Shown piece after piece: positions 31,236 through 44,300 of a stretch of 64,000 nt of DNA. The translations under genes and the position numbers were made by a program. Origin of the DNA: Dysidea avara (taxonomy: Eukaryota; Porifera; Demospongiae; Dictyoceratida; Dysideidae); the NCBI RefSeq assembly GCF_963678975.1, contig NC_089272.1, forward strand, positions 7,789,858 to 7,853,857, written 5' to 3'. The notes under the pieces are model-generated. The model searched no databases, had not been told where the DNA came from, and saw only the letters and a program-made list of their open reading frames with translations. The first letter of the stretch is position 1. Each line of letters begins with the position of its first letter.

Positions 31236-31925
31236 TTAGTCCACGGCAAACTGAGACTCTGCCCGAATCAGCTCCACAATTGGGGGAGTCTTAACATAGT
31301 GACCGATGGATGAGCGGGCTCCGCGGATGCATTGTATGGAGGACCGCAAGAGAGAAAAAGATAGACAGCACCTTAACCACCCCATGACAACAGAGTAATC
31401 ATCGCCCCACTTGTTTGAAAGTTGATGAGCCAAGCGTTGATAAAAAACAGAAGCCTCATGAGCCAGACCACCAGAGGCAGACATTACCAGGGGGGTAAAA
31501 GAGGCATGCTCCTCCTCACGAATTCTCTGAGCATACGCACGTTTCTTAATGTTCTCGTGCCTCCGATAACAGGAGGCCAGTGACGAGGACGCATTAGAAG
31601 CAGCCAGAGGGTTGAACACCCGCACATCCACAAAACATCTTTCACTTCTTCCACCCCAAAAACCATTCATGGCGATGTCAAGACGGGCACCATCTTGGAT
31701 ATTGGCAGAAGCAGGGTAGTCCTGCTGTGAAACCGGCTAGAGCTCTGGTTCAACAGCTACCTGAGAGCATACTTCAGTCAACAGGGTAGCAGTTAGATCT
31801 CTGATCTCATTGTGTCGGATAGAAGGTAAGCCACCCTTGGGACAGGATAGGGCATGCTCCACTGAAAAGGAAGTCCCACATGCACAGTGAGCAGGAGTCC
31901 GCTGAGGAGACCACCCATAACGTAG
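31236..31925 (-). pseudogene. Non-LTR retrotransposon 3' end, right copy
   Basis: Same truncated zinc-knuckle plus RLE-like reading frame as 9563-10252, including the same in-frame stop (CTC TAG on the minus strand). The shared stop means the element was already broken before the 5-kb segment was duplicated, or the arms are kept alike by gene conversion. Confidence 0.75.
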
Positions 31926-32201
31926 TGCTACGGCATCGTGAAACGGTATCGGTCCACCTTTATTTAATACCTACCTCTCGAGTTGCGTAGTATGCGTACG
32001 CATGTGTGTTTTTATTGGCAGGTCCGATACCGATCCTATCGGCATCGATACCGATACTGGTATCGGTATCGGTCCACCTTTATTTAATACCTACCTCTCG
32101 AGTTGCGTAGTATGCGTACGCATGTGTGTTTTTATTGGCAGGCACTAGCTATATCATAGATTATTGAACGATAATCTATGGCTATATTAAACGGGGGCGT
32201 C

Positions 32202-33242
32202 TGGATTCAGTGGAATGGAATGGTGGACTGGAATGGTGGACTGGAATGGTGGAATGGAATGGTGGAATGGAACGGTACTTAGGTAATTTCAATTAGTGGT
32301 CACCTCTTTATAAGACCACCTTCTAGCAAAGACCACCTATTTACAAAGACCGCTTTACTTTAATATCTTAATTGCTGTTTTAGAGCCCTATAAGACAGTC
32401 TTATTGATGAATTGTGTACCATATGTTATGTCTAGAAAAGCCAGTGATATCTGATTTACAGTAATAGCTATATACCCCATACAAAAACAGCTTGACTAGA
32501 TAAAAAAAGATCTGTCCACAAAACTAAAAGCAACTGGCAACTAAAGGAGCTAATATCTGGTGAGGCCAAGAAATGAATGTTAATAATTATATACTGGCAA
32601 CTAAGTATAATCTTAGTCCTTTATCATTGATTTGTGCAGTCTGACTGTATTTCTAATTAATTCCCTGTAAATCTAATAGGCTAATAAATTGGTACCTTTC
32701 CCAATAGTCTGGCATTGTAGAGGAGAAAAAAGGTGGCTAAAGTACTAGCCAATTAGGGTTACAGGGAATTAATTAGGAATGCAGCAAGACTCAATGATAA
32801 AGGACCAAATTTTTATAAATTATAGCTAGTTATTTGCCAGTATTTTTTGGCCTCACCCAGATATTAGCTCCTGTAGTTATTAGTTAATTTTAGTTTGATG
32901 GAGACATCATTTTTGTACAGCCAAACTGTTTTTGAATGGGGTATATTACTGTATTACAAAATTAGATATCACTCTGTCTTTTCTAGGCATGTGGCGCACA
33001 ACTGATCAATAAGACCATTCCATGGGGATACACTCTAAAACAAAAAACAACAAGATAGCAGCAATTTAAGCATTAAAATACTTGGTCTTTATAAAGAGGT
33101 GGTCTTTGTTAGAAGGTGGTCTTTATAAAGAAGTGACTACCAATTGAAATTACCAAAGTACTGTTCCATTCCACCATTCCATTCCATTCCAGTCCATTCC
33201 ACCATTCCAGTCCATTCCCCACCATTCCATTCCACTGAATCC
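32202..33242. mobile_element. 1-kb foldback element, right-arm copy
   Basis: Mirror copy of 8268-9298, with the same GGATTCAGTGGAATGG-type ends and the same internal paired motifs. The number of GGAATGGT units at the ends differs slightly between copies. Confidence 0.8.
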
Positions 33243-33336
33243 AAGCGACCATTAAATGGTGGTGGCCGTAAGTACTCAAATCAGGCCTCAGGCCTCTGTA
33301 TACACTACAATTTCATTGTCAGAGATGTTATGCACT

Positions 33337-33669
33337 TGTCAATTTAATTTCATGCCCCCCATGTGGGGATCTGACATTACTTCTTGTCCCCACCACTGGG
33401 GCAATTGACAGCTGTCCAATTCACTGACTGATTTTCGGTAGTTGCATTTCTAAACAATAAAATCACACTCACTATAATTTTACTAGCTACAGGTATAACT
33501 ATCAGGTTAATCACTAGTCGCATGCATGAAATATGCGCGCTTAGTCATCTTTGAGGTGTTGTCAAATCCCCTACTAAGGGGTGGGGACATAGTGGGGATT
33601 TGACAGCTGACTTTGCCCCACGATTAAATTTTGTCAAATCCCCTGTAGGGTGGGGAATGAAATTGACAA
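33337..33669. mobile_element. TTGTCAATTT MITE, right-arm copy
   Basis: Mirror copy of 7849-8174. This copy keeps a stretch around 33626-33640 that is shortened in the left arm and so probably shows the ancestral form. Confidence 0.65.
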
Positions 33670-36390
33670 TTACATTAGTGCGGGTTATTTAACTCCAAGA
33701 ACAGTCATTTATAGTACATACGCAATCACACTACACCAACAAAATTGCAAAAAGTGCTGAAACCGCTGTACTTTGTTTCAAGTACAGAAGTACCTGGCTT
33801 TAGACTTATACAGCGGTTCTGAGAGACCTTGCGCGACAGCTAAACAAGTGAAAATCATGTGTACAAGATTTCGTCCCATCAAATCAATTCATTTTTGTTG
33901 GCATGAAAGAATCTCCTCCAACAACTGTATGTTGCCTTATGGACTTACAATGCAAAGATGATTCTTAGATATTGGGCTCTACAGGGGTCTGATGATGACA
34001 ATCCCTTTTACCCTTAGTTGGTAGTAGTAGTAGTAGTTGTAGTGGTACTGTAATTGTAGTAGTAGAGTTAATTTTGTATTTAGTTACCATTTTGTAATTT
34101 GTGTTATGTGTGGTAGCTATTCAATATTTTATTTATAGTAAAATAAATAAAACCGAAATAATTTTTTTTAAATTACCGCACCTGACGTATTGTTTTTCAC
34201 GCAAGGTGTCTTAGAACCACTGTAGAGTAGCCGGATTTGCCAAAGTCCGCAAGTATGCCACGTGCATGTGTGCTCTCGTGATAATATGGTGTGCATTAAT
34301 TGATTGCCGAGTGCAGAAAATAGAAATACTACACATTTGATGGTTTTCAACATGAACTACAGTCTTCGAAGTGTGTGTGAATACTTTGTTACGCACAGAA
34401 AGTGGTTTAACTACTCGAGACTATTCAGACTAGTCCATTCAGAAGGATATGCTGTAAAAGTAATGGTCAGGGCACACAAAGACCAATCAATGGTATTCCA
34501 AGGGGGTGTCATGTTGGTACACGCTGTAGGGAGATCTGTGACGTTGTCAAAGTCTTGATTGGCCAAATTTCGCTTTGACCTGTGACTATAAATGCCTTTT
34601 TCAATCCTAGTGACGATATTTCAGTGCTCAATTTCATAATGAAATGTTTGATTGTGGGTTACCCTTGGCCATTGACTTGGCACGAATTTGGTGGCCTTCA
34701 CCTTTGACTTAGATTTTGACCGCGGTCACAGTCTACCTACAGTGAGTAGCTGCATGTCACCCTCTAGTATTCATAGTAAGGCCACTCCAAATAAATTCTC
34801 TTTCGAATATAGGCAAGTTTGTATGCAGGCAGGCGGTCCATTTCCACCAATGCTTTTAAAGGGTATTGGTAGAACGAGGAAATAGGAAACGGGAAATGAG
34901 AAATGTGTGAAATGGAATTCCCTTGCTGAAGAACATGTTTCATTTGTAATTGAAGGGGTGGTTTCCTCAAAACATTGGTGGTTGAAGTAGCAGTGACTGC
35001 TGTATTAGAGTGTTTTGTAACTTAAATTATGTATGTAGTAGAATGGACTAACAATTGATTTTATTCTTTTTATTGTAATTTTCCTTGCCACGCCCATTTT
35101 TTGGCATTTGCCATAGTGTGATCGCATGAGTCTGAGGACACATCAAATGTATTATTTTTAAGTGTATTGTTCATGCATTTTACATCAAATAATGATGGCT
35201 TTCTCCTACTACTAACAGAATGGTGATTGTTTAATATTTTAGACAAATTTTGATGGTAGATAATGTCAGTAGTTTAAGTTAAAGTGACTGCTCTATTAGA
35301 GTAGATATGGCAGCTAGCAAATATACTGCCACTAAAAGTACATGTTGATATGTTGCAGTACATTTATTACACTCTATAGAACAGCCATATCACCTGAAGC
35401 CACAGATACTGCCAGGGTACACGTGATCTACATTATATCCACCATTAGAATTTGACTAAAACACTATACATGCAATTGCCATTCTGTTAATAGTTACCGG
35501 CATACTAGTATGAAAATATAGCTGTTAATAATTAAGTTACAAAACACTCTAATACTAATAGAGCAGTCATTGTTACTTCAGTCACTGTTACTTCAGCCAC
35601 CAATGTTGTGAGGAAACCTACCCCTAAGGCCTTCAATTACAAATGAAGGGTGTTCTGCAGTGAGGAATTATACTTCCACCCATTTCTCATTTCCCGTTTA
35701 CTATTTCCTCGTTCCTGGTTTTACTAATACCCCTTTTAAAGCACATTTGCTTGAACACAGTCATATGTAGAAGCATGCAAACTTGTACTTTCATCATTAG
35801 CTAGGCCACTCCAAATAAACTCTCTGTTTCCTGTCCCAGGCTCAGGAATATGTGCATGCAGGTGGGCAGTCCGTTTCCATTATTTAAGCCATTATTTGCC
35901 TGGTACAACTATAGAAAGCCATGTAAAAGCATGCTTAATGCTACGTACCTTCCTTTTTAAGTCGCGAATCTGTGCCCACTTGATAGCACACTGACATGTG
36001 AGTTGATACTATTACAAGTTTGCTTTTACTAATGAACCTGTGCAGTATGCAAGAATAACCAGAAAATTTTGAAAGAAATGGAATAATGGATATTTAGAGC
36101 TGACAGTAGGGATGTCTATAGCACTAGATTAGTGCTAGTAGCTTTACCAACAAATGGAAAGGAAATTTCACCCAACCCTATCTACATACCATTGCATACA
36201 GTACTTGTTTGGAGGCTATATCACATGTGACTGTTATTTCAGTCAGAAACAGTTACAAAGACACGTTCAACCGAAAGGAGTAGACCTTCATGTGATAATG
36301 ATGATGCATCAAAGAGGAGTAAAACTGATAAAGTTGTTGTGGACAAAAGGCTTGTATATATTCTTGTCATTTACAATCTACAGGTGCCAT

Positions 36391-37522
36391 ATACCAAAAC
36401 AGCCAAGCTGTAAAAAAGGGTGTGGCCCAGGTGAATTTGTGTTGTCTTCTCCAAGATTTGGCACCAACTTCACTTGAATTGTTGTTATTAAATTATTTGC
36501 TATTTACCTACCATCACAGCCGTTTCTTGGCCACCACTTGGATTTTACTCTGGCTTTTTAGTTCCACAACCTTTTTTCACAGCTTGGCTGTTTTGGTATA
36601 GATATCACTTCTTTTTGGCATACTCCAAAGCCACCCACCAGCTGGCTTTGTAGCTTCTTTTGTTTGTCTTTTTCTCTTTACTGCAGAAAGAGGAAGAGGT
36701 GATTTTTTTTTGTTTGTGTATATTTCCAATTTACATTTTTTTGCTTATAATTGTTTTTAAAATTAATGTATGAAATTATCACATTAACTCTCTCCCTCAA
36801 GTGGGCTTGTTTGTACCTCTAACAGTAATTTGACTCTCTACAGGGTGACTTCTAATGTAGCTGAACTTTCTACAGGGTGACAGCATGAACTTTCTAAATG
36901 CTGACTGGATTGTACCTGAACTCTCTATAGGGTGATTTTTTCTCTGTACAGGTTGACTTACAACAGAATGAATCTTCTACAGGGTAACTTGTGGCATAGC
37001 TGAGCAATTTAATAGAGTAATTTATTTCTTAGCTGACTGCTCTGTTAGGGTGAATGCACTATCGGAATGTCTCCATCTAATGTGTCTCATTAGTTTTCAT
37101 ATTATAACCAATTCTTTTAAATTTCTGAAAGGCCTTTCTATTATGACCAAGTTTCAGCTCATTCCCCACAGTGCTTTGTCCACTAGACTTGGCAAGTATT
37201 CATTTTCTTATTAGCAAATCTTGATCATGTAATTGTTACACATGTTGGTTTATTTGTTGTTGTTGTTTTTTGTTGCTGTATCTTCATGTTTTTTAGCTTG
37301 ATTTTCAAACCACTAAAGGTTTGGTGTTCAATAGTTAACCTAAACACTTATACATAGTATGTGGACTACTGAAGATGGAGGGCGTGTCCACAGCAAAAAA
37401 ATCATCTTGTTTCGTAAAGGCATCATATGCATGAAATGATGTTTTTTTCTACCTGTCAATATACACACTTGTGTGACACACCGGCTTCCTTGGCTGCATA
37501 GCACACCACCATGTGTCTTGAT
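36391..37522 (+). mobile_element. Minisatellite-bearing repeat, diverged copy D
   Basis: Begins with a decayed palindrome (36391-36599, ends ATACCAAAACAGCC and GGCTGTTTTGGTAT), then the CTTTACTGCAGAAAGAGGA linker. A short degraded minisatellite follows (about 36830-37030, roughly seven units), then GACTGCTCTGTTAGGG and the conserved block with AAACCACTAAAGGTTTGGTG. It ends with the weakened hairpin and TGTGTCTTGAT (to 37522). Every module of copy B is present in order but shorter and more mutated, so this looks like an old insertion before minisatellite growth. Confidence 0.65.
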
Positions 37523-37549
37523 ATTTACATGTGTCTTATGGGATTAAGA

Positions 37550-38185
37550 TGAAGTGTAGGAGATCAAGGAGATTAGCTAAGAAGAGAACTACTCATTATG
37601 AGGAACCAGTTGTATCAGATGATGATGACATGTGTGAGTGTAGTACTGTATATCAATTAAATTTGGTGGTGAACTAAATTTGGTGAATTGGCAATTTGTC
37701 ACTAAACCGCCAAGTTTAAATTTTGTCAATATAATTTTCATAACTGGTGTCCAAGCTTTTGATAGCAGTTGTTTGGTTTTGACAAACCAAGTGTGACTTC
37801 GTGGATACTACCTTATTGGTAAATTAGCATGGTTCCACGCATGTAAATATTTGTGACTTTCGTACACCCAATTTTAGTGGGCGTGGCTCCATGTAAGCTT
37901 GCAGATAGCAACGGATGTGAATCCATGTACAGACATTGATAAATGGATGAGACTCTACAGACAGTATAATGATCCTGATAAGTGGGTGTGGCCCACGAAA
38001 CAAATTGGGCTGCAGCCAGGACCCAGATAATTTTTCAAAGCACGAACCCAGTTGGGCCGGTTCGATCATGGAAGTGTAATAAATCGATTCACAAATCATG
38101 ACACGTGTTCACTAATTCTCTTATTATTATTCTCACGTGCACACACATGTGATACACACACAATAGAAATTACAGCATCCTGCCC
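37550..38185. other. Possible short exon, MITE end, otherwise no gene
   Basis: ATG at 37550 opens MKCRRSRRLAKKRTTHYEEP and then an acidic VVSDDDDM, followed by GTGAGTG, a good donor. This could be a first exon, but no partner exon was found. At 37646-37730 a partial copy of the TATATCAATTAAATTTGG MITE end follows. Nothing else was recognised. Confidence 0.25.
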
Positions 38186-38538
38186 AGCTAATCAGATAAT
38201 ACAATGTTATTGTTAAAGTATTAATGAGAACTATGTAATGCTGCTATTTTTAAGTGTGTGAGCATCTTCATAAATGTCACACAAATTTAATTCTCAATAA
38301 AACAATGTGTATAGATTCTCTGATAGCAATAAATAGTTTGAGTTTGGCCACCTTTCCTTTGTTCGTAGCATTGCCGTATACAGGAAAGACGGCCAAACTC
38401 AAACTATTTATTGCTATCAGAGAATCTATACACATTGCTTTATTGAGAATTAAATTTGTGCGGCATTTATGAAGATGCTCACACACTTAAAAATAGCAGC
38501 ATCACATAGTTCTATAGCATTGTATTATCTGATTAGCT
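38186..38538. mobile_element. Palindromic MITE, 353 bp
   Basis: The arms start AGCTAATCAGATAATACAATG on the left and end with its complement on the right. They pair again strongly at 38240-38365 with 38386-38500, leaving a loop of about 20 bp near 38375. The two ORFs 38254-38472 (+) and 38277-38486 (-) encode almost the same peptide because of the symmetry. Confidence 0.85.
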
Positions 38539-38807
38539 AACATTAATTTTACAACTTGCACACCTCGCACATGGCCGCATTATGATATCATTACTTTTTG
38601 TCACAGTTAACTCTGCTTTACTTGGATGCGCACTTTTTTTTACAGCTATAAACTGTTTTTGGATGGGATTTCAATACTTTTTGTTAGAATAAGCAATGCA
38701 CTGTTGATAACAGTAGGTGAGTTTCCATGGTTTTGACAGAAACCCCAGATTACAGTGACAGAATATTAAAATATAACTGTAATTTTAGTGGCCAGGGCCG
38801 CCCACAA

Positions 38808-38828
38808 GGGGGGGGGGGGGGGGGGGGG
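38808..38828. repeat. Run of 21 G
   Basis: A homopolymer of 21 G preceded by CAGGGCCGCCCACAAG, which has the form of a hAT end. Such runs are hard to sequence, so its length is uncertain. It lies about 40 bp before the truncated start of the orphan pseudogene. Confidence 0.9.
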
Positions 38829-38866
38829 TAACTGGGGTATTTTGCCCCCTGCCCCAGCCCAAAAGG

Positions 38867-41398
38867 GGAAGTATTTATGGTGAAGAAAAGTATGTAGTTC
38901 TTATGGGTGGACTCCACATAGAAATGATCCTACTTAATGTCCTTGGTGATTGGTTGGAAGGAAGTGGTTGGGCTGCCGTTATGGCTTCTGCTAATGTTAT
39001 GACAGAGGGGAGAGCTGACGCCCTTCAGAGTGGTTCACACACTTCAAGAGCCCAGTGGGCTCATCAAGTATCAGCAGCAGCTTTATTCTGTCTACAAAGT
39101 CAAGCATTCACGGCATATAAGGATAATTTAGAGGTTGATAACATAACAGCAAAGCCATTTCGTGAGTGGTGTGCAGACATGGAAAGTAGTCACCCACAAT
39201 TCTTTTACTGGGGAAAAACTATGAAGCTAGAGGTCCTCTTCCTCCAGTTCATGCGATCACAAAGAGATGGAAACTTCTTAATGTACTTGGAAGCACTGGG
39301 TAGCATTATTCCTTTGTTATGGATCACTTCCATTATGCGCGATGGCTTTCAGTACATGTGAGGGACCTCATGCAGCTGGAAGATGAATATCCCACAGTCT
39401 GGAATGAGTTTCTTAAGGGGCATTTTGTCACTCAGAAAACCTCACACAAATTCTCCATGATAGCCCATGACCAGATTCATGAGCAGTTGAATGCTATTGT
39501 GAAGGGTGATGGTGGAGTATATAATAGGAATTACTGAGAATGAATCAGTTATGCGGCGCTGGATGATTGCTGGTCCAGATATGGCTAGGATAGTAAGTGA
39601 GGTCAACATGAAACAGTGTAAACATCCAAAGAATAGTCACCATGAACAAACTCCAAGTACACAGAACAGGTTTGCAAGAAATGTGAAGGGTGTGGTAGAT
39701 ATTTTCAATGAATGGGGAAACCCTTTTACAGAAACGAGCTCAAATTTGTTTGCTGTTGACACAAACGTACTCGTGGCTAATGAAGTTGTTCAAAGTGTAA
39801 GAGAAGCTGAAGATCTAGGTAAAGCTCAGTACAAGGTTTTTGTTGATGACCGTATGATCAACGTGACCAAATCAATCTATGACACTATACCAAAGAATAA
39901 TCTAATCTTATTTAAATCAGGGAGAGAAAAGAGGTTATCAAAAAACAAAGACAAAAGTCACCAACATGAAGAGTGACCTAGAATTGTTCTCTAGGATGTA
40001 CATTTCTTGTCAGGCTAGAGAAGGAGAAATGGATGTATTTTTTGAACATGAAAATCATGCTTGGCCATCATCACTAGCTGAAAATAACTCAATGCATCAT
40101 AGCAGCAAAGCAGATTTGTTGAAATGTCTAGAACCATTTGCACCAAGTCCACCATCACCACCTGAGGTAGATGTAAAACTTTTTGATGGAGCAGCCCTTG
40201 TTCATACATTGGAGCCCAAGAATGCAGTCTCTGCTGTCAAGACATTTAAGGATTATGCAGAGAGAGTTTTCTGCCCTATCTATTCAAACATCTTCACATT
40301 GTCAAGCGGATAGATGTAGTGTGGGACTCATACAATGCCGACAGCTTAAAGGCACATTTGAGAGGGTGCTGTGGTACCGGATTTCATTTGCATGTATCTG
40401 AGAGAACACGTATACCTCAGAACTGGAGGAGCTTTTTGCATGTTGATTCCAACAAAACTGAACTCTTCCAGTTTCTTGCTTCAATGATTGAATCTGCTGT
40501 CACACCCGAGGGGAAGATATTTGTCACCACAAAAGGAGAAAGAGTTATATCAACCAGCACATTAGACATCTCTGCTCTTCAGCCTTGCACGCAAGAAGAA
40601 GCTGACCATCATATTATGCTTCATTGTGCTCATGCTTACCAACATGGTATGAAGAAGATTATGGTACATGCAACTGACACAGATGTGCTTGTACTTGCCA
40701 TTGCTACAGCCAGTGTATTGGAAGGATGTGAGATATGGCTAGCATTTGGTCACAATAAGAACTTCAGATACATTGCAGCTCACACAATTGCAGCTGAACT
40801 TGGAGATGATTGGTGCAAGGGATTGTTATTCATGCATGCCTTTTCAGGTTGTGATACAGTCTCACCTTTCTGTGGTATAGGAAAGAAAACTGTTTGGGAT
40901 GTTTGGAGGTCTTTACCAAGCCTAACAACTCTGTTCGGTTGTCTTTCTCATACTCCAGAGGCATGCAATTACTGATGATTACATGGAAGAGATAGAAAGA
41001 TTTGTGGTTTTATTGTACAGCCGTACTTCCCAACTTCTCACTGTCAATGCTGCAAGAAAGCAACTCTTTTCCAATAGGAATAGAAAGCTGGAAAATCTTC
41101 CTCCTTCGAAAGCAGCTCTATATCAGCATGTGAAACGTGCATCATTCCAAGCAGGCTATATTTGGGGACAAGGACTGATACCTAACCATCTCTTCCAAGT
41201 CCTGGTGATTGGGGTTGGAAGAATGCAGAAGGACCATTATGGACAACACTTTCGGAAGCTTCAAAACAATGCAGAGAACTGATTAAATGTAACTGCAAGA
41301 AACACTGTCTTGGACACTGCAAATGCTGCAAGGCCAACTTGAAGTGCACAATGTTGTGCTATTGTAGTGGACAATGCACTGAGCAAGAGATACAATAA
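38867..41398 (+). pseudogene. Frameshifted copy of a large orphan animal gene
   Basis: Successive frames give one continuous protein. In order they show GEEKYVVLMGGLHIEMIL, GDWLEGSGW, AHQVSAAALFCLQSQAF, FHYARWLSVHVRDLMQLEDE, AHDQIHEQLNAIVKGDGG, MRRWMIAGPDMARIV, VDVKLFDGAALVHTL, DSYNADSLKAHLRG, NKTELFQFLASMI, ATDTDVLVLAIATA, HAFSGCDTVSPFCGIGKKT, and a Cys-rich tail ending at TAA 41396-41398. Frame changes occur near 39310, 39520, 39975, 40315, 40978 and 41205. I know this arrangement from uncharacterised predicted proteins of corals, hydra and sponges. The TDTDVLVLA...FSGCDT core resembles a PIN/FEN1-like nuclease fold, which is an inference. The N-terminal part is missing. No introns are visible, which fits a retro- or transposon-borne copy. 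It is broken and not functional as written. Confidence 0.75.
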
Positions 41399-44300
41399 AT
41401 TTGAACAATAATTATGGTATATTAAGTTTATGACTGTGTTGTTTAGAACAAGAGTTAATAAAGTGATAACATTTGCTTAGAATGTAGTTAACAAAACAAC
41501 TAATGTCAAAACTAAAAATCTTGACTAAAGCCATACTGAGCTCAACTTTAACCAGGAAGCCTTGCTCTGATGAGCTGGATCCACTTAAATTCAGAATCAG
41601 CATGTTCTAAAACCCCAAATACCAAGTTTCATGCTTTCTGTCAGAAGTGAACATCTTCACCTTTTTTGTTGCATATCCACTCCACTACAAGTGTAAACAC
41701 GAAAGTGATATGTCAGCACAATACTGAGCATGTGCAGTGACACCTGGTTGCTGTTATGTATAATCAGCAAAATTGTAATATGCACAGAATACAATCAGCA
41801 GAATTTTATTGTGCGAAGAACAGAAATAAGTCAAATTTTATTTATAATTTTTAAAAATCTTCATTTTGAATGGGAAACCATACTCTGATGAGGTGGTTCC
41901 ACTAAAATTCTGAATCAGCATGTTCTAAAACCCCAAGGTACCAATTTTTATGCTTTCTGCCAGAAGTGAACATGTGTTTCACTTATCTACTGCATGACAA
42001 AATACCCGAATTGAGCAGTCGATTGGGTGTTCGGATAATTGAGAGTTAAGTTAATCAGTGCTCAAGGTTCCACTTGTATAATCAAGAATGGTGTTTTGTT
42101 GGGTTACAGCTTAGCAACAAAATGTATACATCACCAATTATTTTAGTGTGAATTTCAAATCAATAATAGAAACAACTTTCCATGCTTTCTAGAAAGCCCC
42201 TCAAGCCTGTAAATTTTAACTTCAACTTGCACAGTATGGTATAGTATACTGTGTATTAGAGATTATGGTGGTTCAATTTGATATCACCCCAAAAAATCAG
42301 CCTTACCTTGCCTTTTGAATCATAACATCTTGGAAGTATTGGTTAGCCATAGCCAAGCCCAACCGGATAATAGAAAAGTACAGTAATGTCAATGCAGTGA
42401 TTAGTTTGGCGTAATGAGTGGAATTTGCAGTGCCTTCTACAGTAATTCATGCTATCTACAGGATTGGTAATGCATGTGTGCTGCAATGGATTTATCTTAA
42501 GCATACATAATTTGTGATCATATTTTGGAAAACCATACATTTGGGCACATGCAAAATTTGTGGGAATACTCAATTGAAAATTTCTGCAATTTTTTTTAAA
42601 TTGACTTTTTTTGCATATTCTGATAAAGCAACTATTAAGCCTTCTTGCTGTGAAATGTCACACCCATACCTCTTTTATTCTAGGAGATATACTCAATTAT
42701 ATCAGACCATGTAGTAGTCTCACAATGCTTGGGACAGCAATTAACTTACAAGTTGGGTGATTTGTTCATTCCCAAAACCAAACATTTTCTTGTCTATAGA
42801 CAATAATACAAGTGATTTAATTGAGTAAAAGCACAAAGAACACATGATTAAACTCTCAAGGATCTCTTTTCATCCATTTAGATTGTACCAATGGAGATCT
42901 TTGTCAACAAAGTGATTTGTCATCAATTTGTCACACCTGATCACTATACAGTTCTATAAACTGATAATGAAAAGTTAGTTTGTTATGTATTAGACAGTAA
43001 ATTAGCCATATCTTTGGAATGCTTCAGTGTATCATCACAACATTTTCACACAAGGTAGATAACCACTCAGTGCTTTATTGTAGCTATAAAAATGAAATTT
43101 GGCCAATGTGTCCAAATGTATGGTTTTCCAAAATAGGGTCACATTTAATGTTTGTTTGTATTCACCATCATAGCATCTCACCTTCACCCATAAGATATGT
43201 ACCTTGGTGAAAGAAACTTTAATACGGTATGTAGCTGCTCTTTACATAGTGTTCATACAGCTCACAATGACAGTTCCAGTAACTTTTACATTAATGGTCA
43301 CAATTGAGAGTCCACTAATCCCTTCTCAAATTTCAACATAATTATCTGTAAAGGGCTAACTCAGCCATGCTTGTTGAGAGGCTTGGGCTTTCAGGGTTGC
43401 TACCTGTGTAGTTTTGATAATGATAAGCATGAATCATCTTTTCATCTATGAATATGCAACTGCTACAGTGAAACATCTATAATCTAACGCTCAATGAAAA
43501 TTGTGTCGGATCAGTGAGGACATTGAATCATCAGGGTAATATCACATAGACAAAGTCTTAATGGTGCATTAAACAGTATATAGGTATTCTGGATAAAAGC
43601 CAGAGGTGTACGATTAGAAAGATTTCACTGTATAGTAGCTTTATTATAAACACGAGGAAGATGCTTATTGATCTTACACAAAATGTAGCCATACCTTCTT
43701 TCTATATATATATAGTGGTTTCAAATATTTTTCAGTGATTGTAAACATTAGTACACATGTATATATGAACCTATATGTATTGTGACTGAGTACACATAAG
43801 TCAAAGATATGAATGCCAAATAGTCAAGCTGCTTTCCTACTGTATGGCAGATTTTATGTGCATAGTCCAAACATTTGCAAATCAGACACAATAAACTTCA
43901 GTAGAAATTTTTGTGGTACTGTAATACATTCTAGAACACACAAGCAATTGTCTTGGCCACAATGAATCCAATGCCTGCAGCTGTAGTTATCCAAGACAAC
44001 TTAGCTGTACATACACATTATACTCTAAAAAGGCAGTCAGATGAATAATAAAGTACCATAGCAGCCAGCTAAATGAATAGAGGTCTATTTAAAGTTGAAA
44101 CACATTATTATAATTTGCAGTCTAATCCAGCAATCAACTGACATTATTGGCCAAAGATGGCATGAGTTAATTAGTTAATCTTAATAGCTTCATGGTTAAC
44201 TATTATAATTTGTTTTTTTCCTTTGTAATTAATATTTTTCGTATACAGCAACTTGTACAAAAATTTCTTACATGAAAATTTTTACATTAAGATCGAACTA

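Larger units (their letters stand above)
31040..36108 (-). repeat. Right arm of the 5-kb inverted repeat
   Basis: Reverse complement of 5410-10448. Corresponding items are the retrotransposon relic (31236-31925), the 1-kb foldback (32202-33242), the TTGTCAATTT MITE (33337-33669) and the 1.1-kb foldback (about 34765-35870). Differences from the left arm are sparse: a few substitutions (for example TGGAGTGGCC here against TGGAGTGCCC in ORF-coded positions near 34786 and 6732) and several short indels. A GCATCG variant near 32041 lies inside the GATACC tract. Confidence 0.92.

Noticed and set aside
36154-36477. 107-codon ORF in front of copy D
   Set aside because: The ORF runs into the copy D palindrome. 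A possible exon after TTATTTCAG at 36240 reads SETVTKTRSTERSRPS but has no partner exon or domain.
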